Source of the DNA: an uncultured Oscillospiraceae bacterium
GTDB taxonomy: Bacteria; Bacillota; Clostridia; Oscillospirales; Ruminococcaceae
Length of the DNA stretch: 6,380 bases
Reading direction: 5' to 3'
Assembly (NCBI GenBank): GCA_934457235.1
Contig: CAKSHT010000125.1
Location: 1 to 6,380, forward strand
The translations under genes and the position numbers were made by a program. Position 1 is the stretch's first letter. Each line of letters starts with the position of its first letter. Positions 1 to 4,923 of this stretch are shown piece after piece. A model generated the notes under the pieces. It ran no database searches and was not told where the DNA came from. It saw only the letters and a program-made list of their open reading frames with translations.

Positions 1-1
1 T

Positions 2-94
2 ATAGATCAAAAAGCCTTGCACATGCTTTCACCTTCGGTGAACTCTGTGCATATCGGCAAATTCTATAGTATTCATGCGGATATTATAGAATAA
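2..94 (+). CDS. possible 3' end of an upstream gene (partial)
   Basis: A frame open from the window edge runs for 30 residues and stops at the TAA at 92-94, ending in SIHADIIE. Its composition (mixed hydrophobic and polar, ending HADIIE) is compatible with a real protein C-terminus, but I do not recognise a family. A second frame is also open from base 1 to a TAG at 67-69, so openness alone is weak evidence. The hairpin at 18-51 lies inside this stretch. A gene ending here would lie 55 bp upstream of the peptidase-like gene on the same strand. Existence and frame are both uncertain. Confidence 0.22.
   Translation: MDQKALHMLSPSVNSVHIGKFYSIHADIIE
18..51. other. two-part stem-loop near window edge
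   Basis: An outer 6-bp stem (TGCACA at 18-23 with TGTGCA at 46-51) encloses an asymmetric internal loop and an inner perfect 6-bp stem (TTCACC at 28-33 with GGTGAA at 37-42) with a 3-base loop. No run of T follows it on either strand, so it is not a typical intrinsic terminator. It could be an RNA structure at the end of an upstream transcript or a leader element of the gene starting at 150. The pairing is directly visible; any role is inference. Confidence 0.3.
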
Positions 95-149
95 AAAACT
101 AAACATCTCCCTCCGGGATAATAAACGAAAAATACAGTACAGGTGAAAA

Positions 150-524
150 ATGAACATCACGTATATCCACGAACCAACTGACCTGCAATGCGGACAGGCA
201 GTCCTTGCAATGATTCTGGGGACGACCTCTGAATATATCTGTGAATATCTCGGCAACGACCGAGAAACTGACCTCCGGGAAATGAAGCGCGTGCTTACCG
301 GGCACGGAATAAAATTCTCGACGGAACGCAGACAGGCGCAGTCAGTATCTGACCTCCCGCGGTGTGCGCTGCTCAGTCTTGAAACTCCGCGCTGCTGGCA
401 CTGGTCGCTCTATGCAGACGGCGTTTTCTACGACCCGGAGCATGGAGTACTCCTGGATTTTCCGCAGTCGGACCGAAAGTATTACTGGGAGATATACCCC
501 GAAACTCTAAAGGCAGTACTGTAA
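150..524 (+). CDS. small papain-like / C39-like cysteine peptidase-fold protein
   Basis: This is a 124-residue soluble protein with no signal peptide or membrane segment, so it is predicted cytosolic. An N-terminal DLQCGQAVLAMI block (residues 11-22) matches the C39/papain-like pattern of a catalytic Cys followed by Gly at the start of a helix (Cys14). WHWSLY (83-88) supplies the catalytic His (His84) and FYDPEHG (93-99) supplies an Asp (Asp95). This Cys-His-Asp order and spacing is that of the C39 fold. The position six before the Cys, where C39 and papain enzymes carry the oxyanion-hole Gln, is Glu8, so activity is not assured. It stands alone, with no bacteriocin ABC exporter in view, unlike classical C39 domains that cleave double-glycine leaders. 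The start is supported by AGGTGA at 141-146. It could be a housekeeping peptidase, an immunity or processing factor, or a non-catalytic homologue. The fold assignment is fairly secure; the substrate is unknown. Confidence 0.75.
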   Translation: MNITYIHEPTDLQCGQAVLAMILGTTSEYICEYLGNDRETDLREMKRVLTGHGIKFSTERRQAQSVSDLPRCALLSLETPRCWHWSLYADGVFYDPEHGVLLDFPQSDRKYYWEIYPETLKAVL

Positions 525-548
525 ATCCTACGATAAAGCAGGTGAGCC

Positions 549-701
549 GTGACCGCTGCCGATAAGGGAACGATGAGCGAAGCCGCGCAGTCGCTTTTAA
601 TAGTGCAGCCGAGCCTCACCAACGCAATAAAGGAACTGGAAACGGAGCTTGATATAACGATATTCCACCGCACTGACAAGGGGATAATCGTCACCAACGA
701 G
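549..701 (+). pseudogene. LysR-type regulator remnant (N-terminal HTH only)
   Basis: Residues read from GTG at 549 to about 701 give the typical LysR winged-helix DNA-binding start: KGTMSEAAQSL for the first helices, QPSLTNAIKELE for the recognition helix, and FHRTDKGIIVT for the wing. LysR proteins are about 290-300 residues and begin some 10 residues before this point, so both the extreme N-terminus and the whole effector-binding domain are missing. The frame just upstream has a TGA at 543-545, so no longer N-terminus is possible. After Asn-Glu at about 701 the reading frame runs into unrelated sequence and then into a methionine synthase-like remnant. An AGGTGA (540-545) lies 3 bases before the GTG, so a chimeric peptide of 158 residues (549-1025) might still be translated. 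The regulator is interpreted as dead. A LysR gene beside a methionine-synthesis gene is a common arrangement, which suggests one ancestral locus collapsed. Confidence 0.8.
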
Positions 702-786
702 TGCAGTTACAATTCGTCCTATTTTTCCTGGGAGATAATGAGTCGCGTGAACCGCAGTATGACGATAAATGTCAGCGATCGTGCAA

Positions 787-1325
787 CGCCGTGCGACCTG
801 GCACCTGGACTTCATGTGGGCTTCAATGGAGTAGGTCACTGCAAGACCAAGCAGGGACTTCCCTTCCACGGAGCGGCTGCGATGATTGACGACACATACC
901 TCACCGGAAAGGTATCCGTAGGACATCACCCGTTTGTGGATCATTTCAAATTCGTGAAGCAGTTCAAGGACGAAAATCACATTGCAAAGCAGACTATCCC
1001 GGCTCCGGCGCTTACGACCGCGTAACTTCCACACTGTTTGCACGGGAGAATGTCGGCGCGTATTACCTTGAATTTGACGATGAGCGCTCCGGCGGATTTG
1101 AGCCTCTGAAGTCCGTCAGCGGCGATAAAAAGGTGGTTCTCGGACTTGTGACCTTAAAATTCCCGAAGCTGGAGGACAAGCAGTCCATAATCAGCCGTAT
1201 CCGCGAGGCTGCAATAGTTCTGTACCTAATCCCGCAGTGCGATAGGCATCAGGCTCACCGAGGAAGAGCAGTGGGCGAAGATAAAGCTGATAAACGACAT
1301 CTCAGAGGAAGTCTGGGAAAGTAAA
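787..1325 (+). pseudogene. cobalamin-independent methionine synthase II (YxjG/MetE-like) remnant, deleted and frameshifted
   Basis: Several fragments in different frames match consecutive parts of the roughly 370-residue YxjG-type methionine synthase family. RRATWHLDFMW (787-819) comes first. It is followed by GFNGVGHCKTKQGLPFHG through HPFVDHFKFVKQF to AKQTIPAPA (819-1010). Next is SGAYDRVTSTLF, AYYLEFDDERSGGFEPL and VVLGLVT to PQC (1004-1240). IGIRLTEEEQWAKIKLI to the end (1242-1325) is last. The N-terminal part is absent. About 110 residues between TIPAPA and SGAYDRV are missing, including the family's HxC zinc ligands. A few residues after REAA and about six after PQC are gone as well. 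Retained elements include the Glu of YYLEF and the Cys of PQC, equivalents of the other two zinc ligands in MetE. Single-base losses occur at 817-820 and 1315-1317. The original would have transferred a methyl group to homocysteine; this copy cannot. Bases 702-786, between the LysR piece and this one, match nothing I recognise. Confidence 0.85.
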
Positions 1326-1333
1326 CTGAATAA

Positions 1334-1370
1334 GATAACCCCGCAGGTGCTTAAAGCCTGCGGGGTTATC
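1334..1370. terminator. perfect 14-bp hairpin, probably shared terminator between convergent genes
   Basis: GATAACCCCGCAGG (1334-1347) and CCTGCGGGGTTATC (1357-1370) form an uninterrupted GC-rich 14-bp stem around a 9-base loop. On the plus strand it is followed by GTTTGTTATA, and on the minus strand by TTATTCAGTTT; both tails are T-rich but interrupted. It lies immediately after the decayed methionine synthase gene and 64 bp beyond the stop of the minus-strand HD-GYP gene, so it is placed to end transcription from both sides. The structure is certain. The terminator role is inferred from position and stem strength; the imperfect T tracts lower confidence slightly. Confidence 0.8.
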
Positions 1371-1434
1371 GTTTGTTATAAATTTTGAATTTGGCAATAG
1401 AAACGTTTTGTGTTGAGCTTTATCTGTGACGTGG

Positions 1435-2655
1435 TCACTGCGCGGCTTGACCGAAACACTCATCTACCTTTTCCGTTATTCCGGCGTCAAGCCAGCCCTT
1501 GCCCGCCATATCCCGTAGTATTGAGCATGCCTTTTCGTGGGGCATTCCCGGCTTGTAAGGACGGCTTTCCGTCAGTGCCTGGTAAATGTCCACGCACGCC
1601 ATGATGCGCTCCTGGGTATTAAGCTCCGCCGCTGTTTTCTGGAAAGGATATCCTGTGCCGTCCAGACGCTCGTGATGGAATGCCGCCCAGTCGCGGATCT
1701 CCTCAAAATCCTTTATTTCCGAGAGAATGTAGTATGTATATGCGGCGTGGTGCTTCATGACTGCAAATTCCTCGTTGGTCAGGTGACCGGGTTTCTCCAG
1801 TATCTCGTTGCTCACTGCGACTTTTCCGATGTCATGGAGCGCTCCGGCAAGGTACATTTTCTGCGAGGTCTCCTCGTCAAATCCCATGAATCGCGACAGC
1901 TGTTCCGCGCGGGAAGCCACTCCGATGGAATGTGTACTGGTGAACGGGGATTTATAGTCCACTATCCTTGCGAAGAAATCCGCCAGCGCCTTTATCTGTG
2001 GGAAGCTGAGTTCCTGCTTTATTAGTGGAACTTTGCTCCACAGCCGCGCCTCAAGGTCGTCATCGCCGAGTGTCAGAAAATGCTCTGCCGGGAAAGCGCT
2101 CAGGAACGCTTCCGTGCATTCTTCATCGAATATCTTTCCACGGACGTGGGAAAGGAAGCTTTCTGCCCTATTCCATACCTCCGGAGTGAATTCAGCGGCT
2201 CTGCAGAACGCGTCCAGAAGATCGCACAGGTGTATTATCCGGGCAAACAGAGGGACTTCCTGCCACGTTTTTCCGAATGGACCGCTGCCGTCAGCATTCT
2301 CGTGATGATACAGAATAACTCCGCTGACGTCGGTGCTGAAATGCAGTCTGCTGATATTCTCCTCGCCCCTGGAGCAGTGCAGCCCGATACGGGGCATTTC
2401 TGGCAGTACGTCGAGAAAGTCGGTGTTGCCTTGAAATTCCTCCTGGATATACTGAGTAAGAGCATTGTCGTGAAGCAGAGCGCAGACGGTAAGGTCCTGT
2501 AGTTCGCTCCCATGGACGCCCATTGACTCGGCGGTGCATACGCTCATATATGCCACGCGCTTTGCGTGGCGGCTGGTTACATGGACAAGTTCCGCTTCCA
2601 CGCAGTCAAGCGCGTATGAGCAGGCGCCAAACAGTCCTAAAACATCAAGTTTCAT
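1435..2655 (-). CDS. tandem HD / HD-GYP domain protein, probable cyclic-di-nucleotide phosphodiesterase
   Basis: This is a 406-residue soluble protein with no signal peptide, membrane segment or recognisable sensor domain; it appears to consist of two HD-GYP-like halves. The C-terminal half (about 220-400) has a first His in TSTHSIG (His242), the HDIGK motif (His274-Asp275), KHHA (His302-303), the signature HHERLDGTGYP (327-337) and VDIYQALTESRPYKPG (Asp356). These are the metal ligands and GYP motif expected of an HD-GYP enzyme that hydrolyses cyclic di-GMP or related molecules. The N-terminal half (about 25-150) repeats the plan: SRHAKRV (His30), LLHDN (His62-Asp63), HCSRG (His93), HHENADGSGPFG (117-128) and CDLLDAF (Asp145). 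Here GYP has become GPF and the Lys after HD is absent. The start is supported by AGAGGGA (2661-2667) 5 bases upstream. The gene is monocistronic and divergent from the ABC operon. The C-terminal half is probably catalytic and the N-terminal half regulatory or of altered specificity; that division is inference. Confidence 0.9.
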   Translation of the reverse strand: MKLDVLGLFGACSYALDCVEAELVHVTSRHAKRVAYMSVCTAESMGVHGSELQDLTVCALLHDNALTQYIQEEFQGNTDFLDVLPEMPRIGLHCSRGEENISRLHFSTDVSGVILYHHENADGSGPFGKTWQEVPLFARIIHLCDLLDAFCRAAEFTPEVWNRAESFLSHVRGKIFDEECTEAFLSAFPAEHFLTLGDDDLEARLWSKVPLIKQELSFPQIKALADFFARIVDYKSPFTSTHSIGVASRAEQLSRFMGFDEETSQKMYLAGALHDIGKVAVSNEILEKPGHLTNEEFAVMKHHAAYTYYILSEIKDFEEIRDWAAFHHERLDGTGYPFQKTAAELNTQERIMACVDIYQALTESRPYKPGMPHEKACSILRDMAGKGWLDAGITEKVDECFGQAAQ

Positions 2656-2688
2656 ATGTATCCCTCTTACATGATTATTTATACTCCG

Positions 2689-2717
2689 ATTGTATCACAC
2701 GCCGGGAGAAAAGTCAA
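2689..2717 (-). promoter_or_regulatory. sigma-A-type extended -10 promoter of the HD-GYP gene
   Basis: On the minus strand, TTGACT (2712-2717) is separated by exactly 17 bases from TACAAT (2689-2694), and TG sits one base before the -10 (TGaTACAAT), making an extended -10. Transcription would begin near 2682, leaving a leader of under 30 bases with the ribosome binding site at 2661-2667. The match is close to consensus at every element. Confidence 0.85.
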
Positions 2718-2735
2718 TAGCTGTGAATTTTATGA

Positions 2736-2757
2736 GTAAAACGTATGCTGATTTTAC
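2736..2757. repeat. inverted repeat GTAAAA-N10-TTTTAC, candidate operator
   Basis: GTAAAA at 2736-2741 and TTTTAC at 2752-2757 are perfect 6-base inverted arms around a 10-base centre. The element lies just upstream of the -35 of the HD-GYP promoter and upstream of the ABC operon promoter, in the middle of the divergent intergenic region. The 22-bp size and symmetry suit a dimeric DNA-binding protein. The flanking DNA is AT-rich, so chance occurrence is possible. Confidence 0.35.
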
Positions 2758-2785
2758 AAAAATATAACCCGAATATGATAGCGTA

Positions 2786-2816
2786 CTTTACACAAGTTTT
2801 GATAAAATATGTAAAG
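2786..2816. repeat. inverted repeat CTTTACA-N17-TGTAAAG flanking the ABC operon -10 region
   Basis: CTTTACA (2786-2792) and TGTAAAG (2810-2816) are perfect 7-base inverted arms with a 17-base gap. If the -10 at 2803-2808 is right, the left arm lies in the promoter spacer and the right arm covers the transcription start, a placement typical of a repressor operator. The arms share the TTTAC core with the repeat at 2736-2757. The sequence does not resemble the classical Fur box. The regulator is unknown. Confidence 0.4.
2800..2808 (+). promoter_or_regulatory. candidate extended -10 promoter of the ABC transporter operon
   Basis: TGaTAAAAT (2800-2808) is an extended -10 with the same TGaTAnAAT layout as the divergent HD-GYP promoter. 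No good -35 lies 16-18 bases upstream; TTTACA at 2787-2792 is too close to serve this -10, though it could serve a weaker TATGTA at 2808-2813 with a 15-base spacer. Transcription would begin near 2815, giving a leader of about 24 bases. A weak -35 suits a promoter that depends on the extended -10 or on an activator. Confidence 0.45.
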
Positions 2817-2838
2817 ATAAATCAAAACGAGGGAACAG

Positions 2839-3801
2839 ATGAAAATAACACTGACAGGAATAACAAAATCATTCGGCGGAAAAAAAGTGATACTTACCAC
2901 ATCTCTTACAATAGAGAGCGGAAGCTTTACAACGCTGCTGGGACCTTCCGGCTGCGGAAAGACGACGCTCCTCCGCATGATATCCGGACTTGAAATCCCG
3001 GACACCGGGGAGATATGTTTCGATGACCGGGTAGTTTTCTCCTCTGAAAAGAAGACAAATGTACCTCCGGAAAAACGCGGGCTTGGATTTGTGTTCCAGG
3101 ACTTTGCGCTGTGGCCGCACATGAGCGTTTACGAAAACGTGGCGTTCGGGCTTCGCGCGGCGCATAATACAAAAAAACTTGACGAAAAGGTGCGGAACGC
3201 GCTCCACGCCGTACAGCTGGACGAATTTTCCGCAAGGTATCCGCATCAGCTTTCCGGCGGTCAGCAGCAGCGCGTTGCGTTCGCGCGGGCTATCGTCATC
3301 GAGCCGCAGTGCATTCTGTTTGATGAGCCGCTGTCGGCGCTTGACGCACTCCTGCGCGAAGAAATGCGCACAGAACTGAAGGAGCTAATTTCCCGGCTTG
3401 GTATCACCGCAGTTTTCGTTACCCACGACCAGACGGAGGCAATGAGCATGAGCGACAAAATAGCGGTGCTGAACGGCGGCGCAGTCGAGCAGTACGCCGT
3501 CCCGGAGAGGATATATTCCGCGCCGGAAACGCAGTTCGTTGCAAGGTTCATCGGCTCCTCAAACTGGCTTGACGGAACGCATATGTTCCGTCCGGAAAAG
3601 GCGCAGCTTATAAGCCGCGATGGCTGTGACAAATTCATCGCAGACGTGATATCAGTTCAGTTTCTCGGTAGTTCCTACCAGACGAAGCTTCGGTGCGGTG
3701 ATCAGACCTGGACGATAATAACTAACGACAGAATGCAGGTGGGAACGCAGGTTTCCATTTACATAAATAAAGAAGATATTATAACAGTGAAAGAAAGGTA
3801 A
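2839..3801 (+). CDS. ABC importer ATPase (FbpC / PotA / PhnT-type)
   Basis: This 320-residue cytoplasmic ATPase powers an ABC importer. All nucleotide-binding motifs are present: Walker A GPSGCGKT (35-42), Q-loop Gln87 in FVFQDFALWPHMSV, signature LSGGQQQRV (138-146), Walker B ILFDEP (159-164), D-loop SALD (166-169) and switch His196 in VTHDQ. The THDQTEAMSMSDKIAVL and ERIYSAPET segments are typical of importer ATPases, and FALWPHMSVYENVAFGL resembles the ferric-iron FbpC group. Residues from about 242 to 320 form a regulatory TOBE-like tail with FRPEKAQLI (250-258). The ATG is preceded by GAGGGA (2829-2834) at good spacing. Its stop is 5 bases before the substrate-binding protein gene, so the two are co-transcribed and probably translationally coupled. 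ATPase identity is secure. The substrate, ferric iron versus 2-aminoethylphosphonate or another small ligand, is not decided by this subunit. Confidence 0.93.
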   Translation: MKITLTGITKSFGGKKVILTTSLTIESGSFTTLLGPSGCGKTTLLRMISGLEIPDTGEICFDDRVVFSSEKKTNVPPEKRGLGFVFQDFALWPHMSVYENVAFGLRAAHNTKKLDEKVRNALHAVQLDEFSARYPHQLSGGQQQRVAFARAIVIEPQCILFDEPLSALDALLREEMRTELKELISRLGITAVFVTHDQTEAMSMSDKIAVLNGGAVEQYAVPERIYSAPETQFVARFIGSSNWLDGTHMFRPEKAQLISRDGCDKFIADVISVQFLGSSYQTKLRCGDQTWTIITNDRMQVGTQVSIYINKEDIITVKER

Positions 3802-3806
3802 CAGCT

Positions 3807-4919
3807 ATGAGAATGAAGAAAATACTCGCGGCAATGACCGCTGGATTAATGTGCATGGGATTTGCGGCATGCTCCACGAATGATAATTCCGGCACTCCGA
3901 AGCCCTCCAGCATGGCAAATTCCGATTCATCTGCTAATGCGCCGAAGAATACCACATCTTACGAATCCGAAAGCGCTCCTGCTGAAAGCTCCGCTGATAC
4001 CTCCGCAGAGGATAACACCGCGCTCTCCGGCAAGGTTACGGTATACATGCCATCTCCCGCAGGACTTGCAGATAAAATAGCCGCTGATTTCACGGAAAAA
4101 ACCGGCGTGCAGGTCGATGTGTTCCAGGGTACTACCGGCGAGATACTCGCAAGACTTGAAGCCGAGGCTGCAAATCCGGTGGCTGATGTGGTTATCCTGG
4201 CTTCCTGGTCGGACGGACTTTCCATGAAGGCCGATGGAAAGATTATGAGCTACACTCCCGCGAACGCCGACAAGATAGTTGACGGCTGGATAGACGCCGA
4301 TAACATGCTGTTCGGCTACAGCGCTTCCGCAGTCGGGATTATCTACAACACCACCGTTATCCCGGAGATGTCCGCGGACTGGACGGAACTTGCAGACGAG
4401 CAGTTCAACGGGCTTCTTGCAATCCCCGACCCCGAAAAATCCGGCGCATGCAAGGACTTCGTGGCAGGTTTCGTGAACAAGTACGGCTGGGACGCTTTCG
4501 AGGGCATGGCGGCTAACGGAATGATAGTCCCCGGCGCGAACAAGGCGGCTCTTGAAGCAGTAACCACCGGAGAAGTCGGCGCGCTCGTCGCAGGCGTTGA
4601 CTACAATGCATATTCCTCAATCGCAAAGGGCGAGCCGCTTGCTATCTACTATCCCGCAGGCGGAACTGTAGTAAATCCCCGTCCCGCGATGATAATGAAC
4701 ACCGCGCCTGACGTTGAAAATGCAAAGGCGTTCGTGGACTACCTCTTTTCCGACGCACAGAAGCTGGGCGCAGACGCAGATCTCCTCCCCGGCAGAAGCG
4801 ACGTAAGATGCGAGGGCAGGACCAATCTTGAGGACATCCCGCAGATAGAATGCGACTGGGATAAGATGATGGAGATAGCTTCTGACTCCGCTGCGAAGAT
4901 AAACGAGATCTGCGGTTAA
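3807..4919 (+). CDS. ABC importer substrate-binding lipoprotein (ferric iron / 2-aminoethylphosphonate superfamily)
   Basis: This 370-residue exported protein captures the ligand outside the membrane and delivers it to the permease. Residues 1-21 are a signal peptide with basic MRMKK and a hydrophobic core, ending in FAAC with Cys22 as the likely lipidation site. Phe at -3 is a slightly unusual lipobox. Residues 23-74 are a Ser/Thr/Asn/Pro/Glu-rich tether. The binding domain starts at KVTVYMPSPAG (76-86), followed by FQGTTGEILARLEAEA (106-121), the VADVVILA strand (125-132), LFGYSASAVGIIYN (168-181), and the hinge segment IYYPAGGTVVNPRPAMI (280-296) leading to AKAFVDYLFS (306-315). Tyr266 and Tyr269 sit where ferric-binding proteins carry ligand tyrosines, but TVVNPRP differs from the usual VNISGAG of those proteins and leans toward aminoethylphosphonate-type binders. 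The gene sits between ATPase and permease with gaps of 5 and 4 bases. AAAGG before the stop of the ATPase gene serves as the ribosome binding site. Confidence 0.9.
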   Translation: MRMKKILAAMTAGLMCMGFAACSTNDNSGTPKPSSMANSDSSANAPKNTTSYESESAPAESSADTSAEDNTALSGKVTVYMPSPAGLADKIAADFTEKTGVQVDVFQGTTGEILARLEAEAANPVADVVILASWSDGLSMKADGKIMSYTPANADKIVDGWIDADNMLFGYSASAVGIIYNTTVIPEMSADWTELADEQFNGLLAIPDPEKSGACKDFVAGFVNKYGWDAFEGMAANGMIVPGANKAALEAVTTGEVGALVAGVDYNAYSSIAKGEPLAIYYPAGGTVVNPRPAMIMNTAPDVENAKAFVDYLFSDAQKLGADADLLPGRSDVRCEGRTNLEDIPQIECDWDKMMEIASDSAAKINEICG

Positions 4920-4923
4920 TGAC

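Noticed and set aside
701..889. 62-residue plus-strand frame between the LysR and methionine synthase remnants
   Set aside because: It crosses the remnant in a frame that gives no family match, and its start merely overlaps the last LysR codon; the first part (702-786) remains unexplained but is not supported as a gene.
597..1043. 148-residue minus-strand open frame opposite the pseudogene region
   Set aside because: It has no recognisable motif, and the plus strand shows clear LysR and methionine synthase motifs; it is an antisense shadow.
1426..1438. GTGAC-GTG-GTCAC hairpin at the stop of the HD-GYP gene
   Set aside because: The stem is only 5 bp, has no T run, and overlaps the stop codon; it is too weak compared with the 14-bp stem nearby.
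1537..2502. Several plus-strand frames of 90-162 residues opposite the HD-GYP gene
   Set aside because: The minus strand carries complete HD-GYP motifs, a ribosome binding site and a strong promoter; the plus-strand frames have no family features and reflect complementary codon use.
2753..2779. TTTACA and TATGAT as an alternative promoter for the ABC operon
   Set aside because: The spacer is only 15 bases and there is no TG extension; the extended -10 at 2800-2808 is better and closer to the start codon.
2776..2822. Fur box upstream of the possible iron transporter
   Set aside because: The region is AT-rich with GATA-like elements, but no 19-bp GATAATGAT-type palindrome is present.
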